Below, piece after piece: positions 35,162-42,816 of a DNA stretch of 64,000 nucleotides (positions are counted from its first letter, which is position 1; each line of letters opens with the position of its first letter). A program made the position numbers and the translations under genes. The DNA comes from Brevibacterium sp. ZH18. Lineage in GTDB: Bacteria; Actinomycetota; Actinomycetes; Actinomycetales; Brevibacteriaceae. The stretch is from the NCBI RefSeq assembly GCF_022748595.1, contig NZ_JALDSX010000015.1:1-64000 (forward strand), in the 5' to 3' direction. The notes below the pieces were generated by a model. It was not told where the DNA came from and ran no database searches. It saw nothing but the letters and a program-made list of their open reading frames with translations.

Positions 35162-37197
35162 AGCCAATCCACCTCGGGAGCTCTAGCTCCGTCACCGGCC
35201 AACTCTGCGTATCCGGGTCCACGGTCGAAGAACGGTTCGTTTTCTCCCCGCTCGGCGAGCAGACGCGCACGCAGTGACTCTGAGGCCGCTTCGTCGACGG
35301 TTGCGTTCTCGATTCCGTTCGGGCCTTCTGCGACGATGACTCCGTAGGATTCTTCGGCTCCTACGATGCTCACCTTGCCCCACTGGACGTCACGGACCAC
35401 CTCGGCGAATGGGCGTTGGAGTGGGTCTCCCCATCCGCCGCCACCTGTCGTGCGGATTCTCACGACCTCTCCTGCGCTGATCGGTTCGTCATCGGCCAGA
35501 GCATCGATTTCGCGTTCGTTCGGGCCACCGGGATCGATGGTCACCTGGAAGGGTTTGCCGGCTTTGCCGCCCTTGACTCCCCAGCAGGCGAGGATCGAAC
35601 GGTCGGCGATCGACATGAAATGGCCGTCGCGCAGCATCCTGATGTGCTTCTCGTAACCGAGCCCACCACGGTAGCGTCCGGCACCGCCGGAATCGACGGA
35701 GAGGCCGAGCCGTTCGACACGGAACGGGAATCGGGATTCCGTAAACTCGGTCGGCAGATTCCGGGAGTCGGGGACGACGTGGATCGTGTCCTCACCGTCG
35801 GAGTAGTAACGTCCGCCGGAGCCGCCACCGAGGACCTCACGCATGAGGTAGTCGTTGCCGGCGCGGTCCTTGCCGTAGACACCGGTGTAGCGGATGGTCT
35901 CCTGGTCGGCAGGCATCTGCCCGTCGACAGCCTTCGCCACCACTCCCGCCAGCACACCGAGGAGACGGAGGATGACGAATGTTCGAGCATTGGTGGGGCC
36001 AGGGAACTCTGGGGTGAGCAGGGTTCCCTTCTCCGGGAACCGCATTTCGATGAGGGGGACGATCCCCTCATTGACGTCGAGTTCAGCCATTCGTTCCGGA
36101 CTATCGGCGAGGTTGCGCAGAATCGGCGCCAACCACTTCTTGAGGAAGTTCCCGCCCACATAGTCACCGCAGTGGTTGATCGGACCTGCGGCCTGAGCTG
36201 CTGTGCCGGTGAAGTCGATGATGAGTCGTGGACCATCATCGGGACCGCCGGTCGAGGTCTTAGTCAGAGTGATCCGCTGCGTGTGCAGCATCGGATCCGA
36301 GACGCCATCATGTTCGGCATAGTCCTCCCACACGTACTGACCGTCGGGGATCTTCGACAGGATCTCACGTCGGTAGATTTCGGTGGAATTGTCGAGGATC
36401 GTGTCGAATGCGGCTTCGACGGTGTCGACTCCGTATCGGGTGAACAGCTCGGTCAGGCGCCTGGCACCCATGAGACACGCGGAACACTCCGCGTCGAGGT
36501 CAGCCGAGAGCGATTCCGGCATGCGCGAGTTGCGCGTCATAATGGCCAGCGCCGACTTGTTCGGCTTCCCTGCGTCCCAGAGTTTGATCGGAGGGATCAT
36601 CAGTCCCTCTTCGAAGACGCTGGTCGCGCCCGATGGCATCGACCCGGGGCAGGCTCCGCCGATGTCGTCATGGTGCCCGAACGCCTGGACGAAGCAGACA
36701 ACCTGGCCGTCGGCGAAGACCGGCACGGTCACGCACATGTCGGGGAGGTGGCCGATTCCGCCTTCGGAGGCGTAGACGTCGTTGTGGAAGAAGACGTCAC
36801 CTTCCTGCATCTCTTCGATGGGGAAGTCACGGACGATGGGGTGCACGAGCGCGGAGTATGAGCGCCCCGTGAGTTTACGCAGCTGCCGATCATGGATTCC
36901 GGCGCGGAAGTCGTGGGCGTCGCGGATCATCGGTGAACGCGAGGTCCGAGCAATCGCGGTCTCGACTTCCATCTCGACGCTCGCCAGGGTGCCTTCGACA
37001 ATTTCGACGATGATCGGATCAACCGTCGAAGCGCTCTGCTTCGGAGTCAGGCGATTGCCATGCTCGTACGCCGTGGGCAGGCCTGCCGGGTTGATGGGTT
37101 CGGCGTTGATGTAATCCGTCAGCGCCTGGCCGGTCAAGGGTGTGAGTCCGAGCATCGACCCGGAGTCGGGTGCGACGGACTGGTCGGTGATCGTCAT
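35158..37197 (-). CDS. hyuB: Hydantoinase B / oxoprolinase family subunit
   Basis: 679 residues. HyuB blocks include the region around DPIIVEIVEGTLASVEMEVE, DVFFHNDVYASEGGIGHLPD, FVQAFGHHDDIGG and ARTFVILRLLGVLAG, then AGRYRGGLGYEKHI and TTGGGGWGDPLQRPF. Paired with HyuA it forms the ATP-dependent hydantoinase/5-oxoprolinase type that opens five- or six-membered cyclic amides. It overlaps hyuA by ATGA and carbamate kinase by GTGA, so all three should be made together. Confidence 0.92.
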   Translation of the reverse strand: MTITDQSVAPDSGSMLGLTPLTGQALTDYINAEPINPAGLPTAYEHGNRLTPKQSASTVDPIIVEIVEGTLASVEMEVETAIARTSRSPMIRDAHDFRAGIHDRQLRKLTGRSYSALVHPIVRDFPIEEMQEGDVFFHNDVYASEGGIGHLPDMCVTVPVFADGQVVCFVQAFGHHDDIGGACPGSMPSGATSVFEEGLMIPPIKLWDAGKPNKSALAIMTRNSRMPESLSADLDAECSACLMGARRLTELFTRYGVDTVEAAFDTILDNSTEIYRREILSKIPDGQYVWEDYAEHDGVSDPMLHTQRITLTKTSTGGPDDGPRLIIDFTGTAAQAAGPINHCGDYVGGNFLKKWLAPILRNLADSPERMAELDVNEGIVPLIEMRFPEKGTLLTPEFPGPTNARTFVILRLLGVLAGVVAKAVDGQMPADQETIRYTGVYGKDRAGNDYLMREVLGGGSGGRYYSDGEDTIHVVPDSRNLPTEFTESRFPFRVERLGLSVDSGGAGRYRGGLGYEKHIRMLRDGHFMSIADRSILACWGVKGGKAGKPFQVTIDPGGPNEREIDALADDEPISAGEVVRIRTTGGGGWGDPLQRPFAEVVRDVQWGKVSIVGAEESYGVIVAEGPNGIENATVDEAASESLRARLLAERGENEPFFDRGPGYAELAGDGARAPEVDWL

Positions 37198-39338
37198 TTG
37201 CCTGCCTCCTGGCGGTTGCTGCGAGTGGTGATGATGTTTCCGCCGGCATCGATCCGAGCGGTGAATCCCGGGTGCAGCGGGAAAGTGGAACCGAACTCTT
37301 CGATGATGGCGGGGCCTTCCAGCGTGTCCCCTGCGAGGAGGCTCTCACGCCAGTACACGGCGGTGTCGACGAAGCCGTCCTCGGCATCGAAGCACACGGG
37401 TCGTACCGCAGTCTGTGCGCGCTCGGACTTATCCGGTGCGCCCTGGGCCGATGCGATGTGACGGATCTCCGGGCGGGTGATCGGGCCAATTCCGGAGACG
37501 CGAACGTTGACCCATTCGACGTGCTGGTCCTTCGCGTCGGCGAAGTCGTATCCGTAGAGCTGTCTGTGCTCGGCGTGGAAGGCACGTGTCACCTCGTCCG
37601 CCCACTCTCGAGTGATCGTTCCCGAAGGAGCGGGGACCCGGACTTCGAAGGCCTGACCGAAGTACCGGAGGTCGACGGAACGGTCGAATTGATGCTGTTC
37701 CGATGTGAACCCTTCGCTGGTCAGCGCTTCGGTGGCCCGATCCTGGAGACCCGCGAAGAGTCCGGCGACTTCGTCAATATTGAGACCGTCGTCTCGAGCG
37801 ACGTTCGTCTGGACGTAGTCGTTCTTGACGTCGACGGTGAGAAGGCCGAAGGCGGAGACGTTGCCAGGGTTGGGCGGCACGACAACGCCTGCCAGGTCGA
37901 GAATGTCGACGAGGGTGCACGCCAGCAGCGACCCCGAACCACCGAAGGTCGTGAGCATGAAGTCACGAACGTCCAGTCCTCGCTGGACTGAGATCTGACG
38001 CAGCGCGTTGGCCTGGTTCCACGCCGAGATCTCAAGGATCCCTGTCGCTGCTTTCTCCGTGCTGAGGTCGAGCTTTGCAGCGATTTCGCTGATTCCACGG
38101 CCTGCTGCGTCCGCATCGAGGGGAATCTCCCCGCCGAGGAGGTGCGGCGGGATCCGCCCGAGGAAAACATGGGCATCCGTGATTGTCGGTTCCACCCCGC
38201 CGTTTCCGTAGCAGATGGGGCCAGGATCGGCTCCGGCGGACTGAGGTCCGACCTTCAGCTGTCCTTCAGGGGTGGTCCAGGCGATTGAGCCACCACCGGC
38301 ACCGACCGTGACGACATCGATCATGGGGATCTTGGACGGATAGACGCCGACAGAGCCTTCCGTCGTCAGCGCGGGCTCTCCTCCGATGACGACGGTGACG
38401 TCTGTCGAGGTACCTCCGCCATCGCAGGTCAGAACCTTGTCGAAGCCTGCTTCTCTGGCGATCAGGCCGGCACCGAGTGCACCGGCGGCTGGCCCCGAAA
38501 GGACCGTGGTGATGGGCTGATTGACGACCTCATCGGCGGAGAGCACGCCCCCGTTGGATTTCATGATGTAGAACGGCAACTTGGAATTCTTGTCGGTACC
38601 TGTGTATGTGTCGAGGCGGTCGTGGATGTTCTTCACGTAGGCGGAGACCTTGGGTTTGACCGCGGCGTCGACCAAGGTCGTCATCGAACGTTCGTATTCG
38701 CGGTATTCGCGCAGCACCTCGGAGCTCAGCGACACAATGACGTCAGGGTGCTCTTCGAGAAGAATTTCGCGCATCCGCTGCTCATGGGTGGCATTGGCGT
38801 AGGCATGAAGGAAGTTGATACCCAGAGTGTTGACTCCCTGGTCACGGAACCAGCGAGCGACTCTGCGCGCTTCATCCTCGTCGAAGGGTCGGACTTCGTT
38901 CCCTTCGAAATCCATACGGCCGGTCACTGTCTTCACCAGATCGGCCGGAACGATGCGATCGGGTTTGACCCAGAAATAGGAGTTCCCGTAGCCATCGGGT
39001 ACTGCCTGGCGGGCGATTTCGAGGACGAATTCGTAGCCCTCGGTGGTGATGAACCCAAGCCGATCAAGTTTGCCTTCGAGCAGCTGGTTGGTGGCCACGG
39101 TGGTTCCGTGGCTGACGGAGCTGATGTCGGCTGCTGTGATGGCAGCGGATTCCTGATCCGCGCCCAACATCTCGAGTACCTTGTCGATTCCGTTGATGAA
39201 GCCATCGGCGGGATTCGACGGAGTCGAAGGGGTCTTTGTTGTGGTGAGTTCCCCGGTGGATTCGTTGAATGCCACCACGTCGGTGAACGTACCGCCGGTG
39301 TCGATGCCGATACGGATTCGCGGGCTTTGAGTTGACAT
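37194..39338 (-). CDS. hyuA: Hydantoinase A / oxoprolinase family subunit
   Basis: 714 residues. The ATP-binding ASKHA fold begins with RIGIDTGGTFTDVVAFN. Further blocks are SHGTTVATNQLLEGK, LSGPAAGALGAG and CDGGGTSTDVTVVIGGEP, then TVGAGGGSIAWT and QSAGADPGPICYGNGG. The ATG at 39338 follows GGAAGG. HyuA supplies ATP-driven activation of the cyclic amide. It is the first gene of a seven-gene operon that also makes carbamate kinase and the Mo-hydroxylase maturation proteins. Confidence 0.93.
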   Translation of the reverse strand: MSTQSPRIRIGIDTGGTFTDVVAFNESTGELTTTKTPSTPSNPADGFINGIDKVLEMLGADQESAAITAADISSVSHGTTVATNQLLEGKLDRLGFITTEGYEFVLEIARQAVPDGYGNSYFWVKPDRIVPADLVKTVTGRMDFEGNEVRPFDEDEARRVARWFRDQGVNTLGINFLHAYANATHEQRMREILLEEHPDVIVSLSSEVLREYREYERSMTTLVDAAVKPKVSAYVKNIHDRLDTYTGTDKNSKLPFYIMKSNGGVLSADEVVNQPITTVLSGPAAGALGAGLIAREAGFDKVLTCDGGGTSTDVTVVIGGEPALTTEGSVGVYPSKIPMIDVVTVGAGGGSIAWTTPEGQLKVGPQSAGADPGPICYGNGGVEPTITDAHVFLGRIPPHLLGGEIPLDADAAGRGISEIAAKLDLSTEKAATGILEISAWNQANALRQISVQRGLDVRDFMLTTFGGSGSLLACTLVDILDLAGVVVPPNPGNVSAFGLLTVDVKNDYVQTNVARDDGLNIDEVAGLFAGLQDRATEALTSEGFTSEQHQFDRSVDLRYFGQAFEVRVPAPSGTITREWADEVTRAFHAEHRQLYGYDFADAKDQHVEWVNVRVSGIGPITRPEIRHIASAQGAPDKSERAQTAVRPVCFDAEDGFVDTAVYWRESLLAGDTLEGPAIIEEFGSTFPLHPGFTARIDAGGNIITTRSNRQEAGK

Positions 39339-39417
39339 CAATGTCCTTCCCAGGTCTGCTGACCCCAGGTCTGCTGAGCGTTTGAACCCATTTTTCCCCG
39401 TGACTCACATCACTCCA

Positions 39418-39437
39418 CCGGCAAAAGATGCCAAACA
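39418..39437 (-). promoter_or_regulatory. Candidate PucR-type operator before hyuA
   Basis: Read on the minus strand, TGTTTGGCATCTTTTGCCGG, the most symmetric copy of the locus motif (GGCA, five bases, TGCC). It lies 79 bases before the hyuA ATG. Confidence 0.55.
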
Positions 39438-39474
39438 ACTCACGAGCCGTTGGTAGAAGTCACCAATTCAAGAT

Positions 39475-40359
39475 TCATGCCTGGTCCGATGATGACGACA
39501 GAGCCGATCGCAGGATCTCCTCGACCGAGCGTGACGCTCGCCCCAGAATGCTCTGTGCGGGAAGGTTTCCGCATGGCAGCCCGTGTGCGTCGTAGTAGGA
39601 GAACATCGCTTCCAGCCATTCGATCTCACGCATATCGAGTCTCGATCGCGATCCGCCCGCCTCCGGCGCCTGTGCTTGTGCTTGCGCTTGCGCTTGCGCG
39701 ACGCTCCGATGGGACGTAGACCATTGGCTCGGCGTCGAAGAGTTCAGTTCGACCGCTCGATTCAGCACCCGCTCAGCCACGGCCGCGTATTCGCGAACCG
39801 TCAGCTGTTCGGGGCCTCCAAGCTCGTAGGTGGCTCCGATATGGGCATCATTGAGCACAACCTCCGCAGCGACCTCCCCGACGTCTGCGAGGCTGATCAG
39901 TCCGAATCGAGTATCGAGGCTGTAAGCCACATCGATGTGCGGTTCGGGATCGCGCAGACCCGGCATCAGGTTTTCGATATACGCGCACGGCTGGAGAATC
40001 GACCATTGAAGTCCGCTTCTTCGCACCACATCCTCGGCGGCGGCCTTGGCCACGTGGTGTGGCATTCCGGGCACATAGGGGGCCACCACGGAATGGTAAG
40101 CGACCCGGTCCACTCCTGCCTGGCGACAGTCATCGAGCAGCGTGGAGATGAAATCGAGTTCGTTGGGATGGAGATTCGGCGCCATGAGATAGGCTGCACG
40201 GCAACCCCGCAGCACCTCAGCAGAGTTCTGCAACTCTGCTCGACCGATCTCAACCACGGGGATCCCTCTGCTCTGCAGCGACGAGACGATTGCGCGACCT
40301 GTTTTGCCTCGAGCCCCTACAACGGCGACCGGGCTTCTTTCGATCGGGTTGATCAGCAT
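39475..40359 (-). CDS. NmrA-like NAD(P)-binding family protein
   Basis: 294 residues. The dinucleotide-binding start is VAVVGARGKTGRAIVSSL, followed by AAYLMAPNLHPNELDF and VDRVAYHSVVAPYVPGMPHHVAK. This is the atypical short-chain dehydrogenase/NmrA layout without an obvious catalytic Tyr-x-x-x-Lys. ATG at 40359 follows GAGGAGACGAGA and was preferred over 40377. An (Ala-Gln)x5 run near residue 225 comes from a hexanucleotide repeat. It has its own copy of the locus operator motif, which suggests co-regulation. It may act as a redox-sensing or reducing partner, but its function is not known. Confidence 0.8.
   Translation of the reverse strand: MLINPIERSPVAVVGARGKTGRAIVSSLQSRGIPVVEIGRAELQNSAEVLRGCRAAYLMAPNLHPNELDFISTLLDDCRQAGVDRVAYHSVVAPYVPGMPHHVAKAAAEDVVRRSGLQWSILQPCAYIENLMPGLRDPEPHIDVAYSLDTRFGLISLADVGEVAAEVVLNDAHIGATYELGGPEQLTVREYAAVAERVLNRAVELNSSTPSQWSTSHRSVAQAQAQAQAQAPEAGGSRSRLDMREIEWLEAMFSYYDAHGLPCGNLPAQSILGRASRSVEEILRSALSSSSDQA
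39668..39697. repeat. Hexanucleotide microsatellite in the NmrA-like gene
   Basis: Five 6-base units (GCCTGT, GCTTGT and three GCTTGC) encode five Ala-Gln pairs on the minus strand. The three identical units suggest slippage in multiples of six, which would change protein length without shifting the frame. Confidence 0.85.
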
Positions 40360-40466
40360 TCTCGTCTCCTCTGTCATGCGTCCACTGCTTCCTCGTCGAT
40401 GCTTGGCGGATCAGGCGGCACTGCACCGCCTGGAACCGAACATACCCAGCAGCACTTGACCCGGAT

Positions 40467-40486
40467 ACGGCGAAAACTGCCAAATT
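40467..40486 (-). promoter_or_regulatory. Candidate PucR-type operator before the NmrA-like gene
   Basis: Read on the minus strand, AATTTGGCAGTTTTCGCCGT. It shares the TTTGGCA half and the closing YGCC of the other three copies in the locus. It lies about 108 bases before the ATG at 40359. Confidence 0.45.
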
Positions 40487-40583
40487 CCTTGACTGAAGCC
40501 TCCGCCTTCAGCCGGAGTTGCCATCACCTCGTTCCCCACTCAGACGGATGTGGAACCCAAGGTCGACTGTCTATTCTGAAGAA

Positions 40584-41936
40584 ATGCCCGAGAACGCGGA
40601 ATCACTGAGGCCCACCAAGGGCGACGTGTATCTGGCCATCGGCCTGGCCGTGGCCTCGATGGTCTTCGCTGTGCTCTACGTGTCCACAGGCGTCTGGCCG
40701 ATCAAGGCTCCGCTGTGGGTCCTCTGCCTCACGTCCGCTGCCGTCGCAGCACCACTCATCTGGCGGAGGCGCCATCCCAGCCTGGTCGCGTGGATCCAAG
40801 CGGCCGTCTACGTCGTCGCACAGATCGCCGCAGCCATCGAACCCGGCGTCACGCAGATCATTCTCTTCATGGGCATCTACTCGATCGGCGCGTGGCAGCG
40901 CAGTCGTCGGACGGCCTTCATCTCCCGGCTCCTGCTGTGCCTGGCGATCTTCGCCTACATCGTCACGTCGATGATCATCCAGTTCGCAGCGGTCGGCGGA
41001 GACATGAGCGCTCTGCAGATCGCGTCGAGCTTCGGAGTCAATCTGCTCACCAACGTCGTCTACTTCGGGGGCGGCTGGCTCTTCGGCAGCCGAGCGTGGA
41101 AGCAGCGTGTGCTGCTCACAGAGCTGCGCTCTGCCACGGAGGAGGTTCGTTCACAGGAACAGCAGCTGACTAAGCAGGCAATCGACCTCGAACGAGTGCG
41201 CATTGCCCGTGAGCTCCACGACGGCATCGCTCACCACATCACCGGGGTCGGCATCCATGCTGCGGCAGCCCGTCGCAGCCTCGAGAAGAACCCGGACAGA
41301 GCTCGCGAGTCACTGAAGACCATCGAATCGTCGACTCGAGAGACCGTCGACGAACTTCGGGCACTCGTCTACACCCTGCGGGACACGAACGATGAGGGCA
41401 CCGCGGGCGGGGGCGCGAAGGGCAACCCCAGCCTCGGCGACCTTCCTAAGCTCATCGAATCCGCCCGCGGTTTCGGGCAGACCATCGAGGTCGCGACGAT
41501 CGGACAGTCGCGGCCGCTGACCCCGATCACGGAGATGTCGATCTACCGCGTGATCCAGGAATCTCTGACCAACTGCCGCAGATACGCGGGCACCCACGCC
41601 GAGGTTGCTGTGCGTCTGCGCTACGGCTCGGCCGATCTGGAGGTTGAGATCAGCGACTCCGGAGGCGCCGGCGCAGCACCGGTCCAGAGTGAGACATCCG
41701 CAGGGCTCGGGCTCGGCATCGTCGGAATGCGCGAGCGTATGACCGCACTGGGCGGCAGTCTCGAAGCCGGACCCAAGTCGCGCGGCGGTTGGCTCGTCCG
41801 CGCTCGGATCCCCTATCCCCGCAGCACCGCTGCAGCGGCGGATGACGACGATCCTGCGTCTGGCGCTGACGTCGGTTCTGTATCAGGCACCGCTTCCGCG
41901 CCGACCACCACATCCGAATCCACAGCAAAGGCTTGA
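40584..41936 (+). CDS. NarL-type sensor histidine kinase
   Basis: 450 residues. Five or six membrane helices occupy residues 15-165. They are followed by the HisKA_3 dimerisation helix with the phospho-acceptor in VRIARELHDGIAHHITG and an HATPase domain containing IYRVIQESLTNCRRYAG, ISDSGGAG and GLGLGIVGMRERM. A polar tail of about 30 residues closes it. The start is ATG 40584, just after a weak GAAGAA. Its partner regulator begins four bases downstream. The signal is unknown. Confidence 0.92.
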   Translation: MPENAESLRPTKGDVYLAIGLAVASMVFAVLYVSTGVWPIKAPLWVLCLTSAAVAAPLIWRRRHPSLVAWIQAAVYVVAQIAAAIEPGVTQIILFMGIYSIGAWQRSRRTAFISRLLLCLAIFAYIVTSMIIQFAAVGGDMSALQIASSFGVNLLTNVVYFGGGWLFGSRAWKQRVLLTELRSATEEVRSQEQQLTKQAIDLERVRIARELHDGIAHHITGVGIHAAAARRSLEKNPDRARESLKTIESSTRETVDELRALVYTLRDTNDEGTAGGGAKGNPSLGDLPKLIESARGFGQTIEVATIGQSRPLTPITEMSIYRVIQESLTNCRRYAGTHAEVAVRLRYGSADLEVEISDSGGAGAAPVQSETSAGLGLGIVGMRERMTALGGSLEAGPKSRGGWLVRARIPYPRSTAAAADDDDPASGADVGSVSGTASAPTTTSESTAKA

Positions 41937-41939
41937 ACC

Positions 41940-42590
41940 GTGATCCGAGTCCTCCTCGTCGACGACCAGTCGATGGTCCGCACCGGCTTCCGCACGATCC
42001 TCGAGAGCGAGGACGGCATCACCGTCGTCGGGGAGGCGGAGAACGGTCAGATCGCCATCGACCGTGCCCTCGAGCTCTCCCCGGACGTCATCTGCATGGA
42101 CGTGCAGATGCCCGTCATGGACGGCCTCGAATCCACTGCGGAGATCGTTCGCCGAGGCGCTGCTGGAGCTGTCCTCATGCTCACGACCTTCGACCGCGAC
42201 GACTTCCTCTTCCAAGCGCTGGCCGCAGGTGCCAGTGGGTTCCTCCTCAAAACCGCCGAGGCGGAGCAGCTCATCGATGCTGTGACCGCCCTGGCGAACG
42301 GGGACGGGCTCCTCTCCCCCGAGGTGACCCGTCGTGTCATCGAGCGGTCGGTGCGCAGTCCCGAAACGACCGCTGCCGTGGCCCCCGAACTCGCAACGCT
42401 GACCGACCGCGAACTCGAGGTCCTCCACCTCGTCGCCGGTGGGCTGAGCAATGCGGAGATCGCAGCACGGCTCTTCGTCGGTGAGGCCACCGTGAAGACC
42501 CACGTGTCGAACCTGCTGACCAAGCTGGGCATCCGCGACCGAATCCACGCCGTCATCTTCGCCTACGAGAACGGACTCGTGGGGACGTGA
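41940..42590 (+). CDS. NarL/LuxR family response regulator
   Basis: 216 residues. The receiver domain has VLLVDDQSMVRTGF with the acidic pair, the phospho-acceptor aspartate in CMDVQMPVMDG, TTFDRDDF and LLKTAE. The C-terminal LuxR helix-turn-helix is LTDRELEVLHLVAGGLSNAE and ATVKTHVSNLLTKLGI. The start is a GTG three bases after the kinase stop. This completes a two-component pair whose targets may include the adjacent regulator and pilus genes, but nothing in the sequence fixes that. Confidence 0.93.
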   Translation: MIRVLLVDDQSMVRTGFRTILESEDGITVVGEAENGQIAIDRALELSPDVICMDVQMPVMDGLESTAEIVRRGAAGAVLMLTTFDRDDFLFQALAAGASGFLLKTAEAEQLIDAVTALANGDGLLSPEVTRRVIERSVRSPETTAAVAPELATLTDRELEVLHLVAGGLSNAEIAARLFVGEATVKTHVSNLLTKLGIRDRIHAVIFAYENGLVGT

Positions 42591-42625
42591 GTGGGGAATT
42601 GAGTCGTCCGACATCTCGGACCGCT

Positions 42626-42653
42626 GGTTGATCGATCGAACAGAAGATCAACC
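42626..42653. terminator. Hairpin after the response regulator gene
   Basis: GGTTGATC (42626-42633) pairs perfectly with GATCAACC (42646-42653) across a 12-base loop. It stands 36 bases past the response regulator stop. It lacks a T-run, so it could be a terminator or a regulatory hairpin. Confidence 0.5.
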
Positions 42654-42816
42654 CTGAGCAATATTCGACGATCACGGGTGTAGCCTATTCGCAGGTTACG
42701 AGACAGCCCCGTGTCTCACTGCCCACTCCCCCCGTCCCATTGCACGTTCGATCCCCCAGCACTGAGATTCAGCTCTCGCGAGCGCGGTCTCTGCTGATTG
42801 AAAAGGTTGCATCTGA

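Noticed and set aside
35416-36861. A 481-residue plus-strand open frame
   Set aside because: It is exactly antisense to hyuB, whose protein motifs are clear. The plus-strand reading has no recognisable domain and is explained by high-G+C codon bias.
40584-42590. The NarL-type pair as part of the ureide locus
   Set aside because: It lies beyond the NmrA-like gene in the opposite direction, has no copy of the TTGGCA element and shows no functional link.
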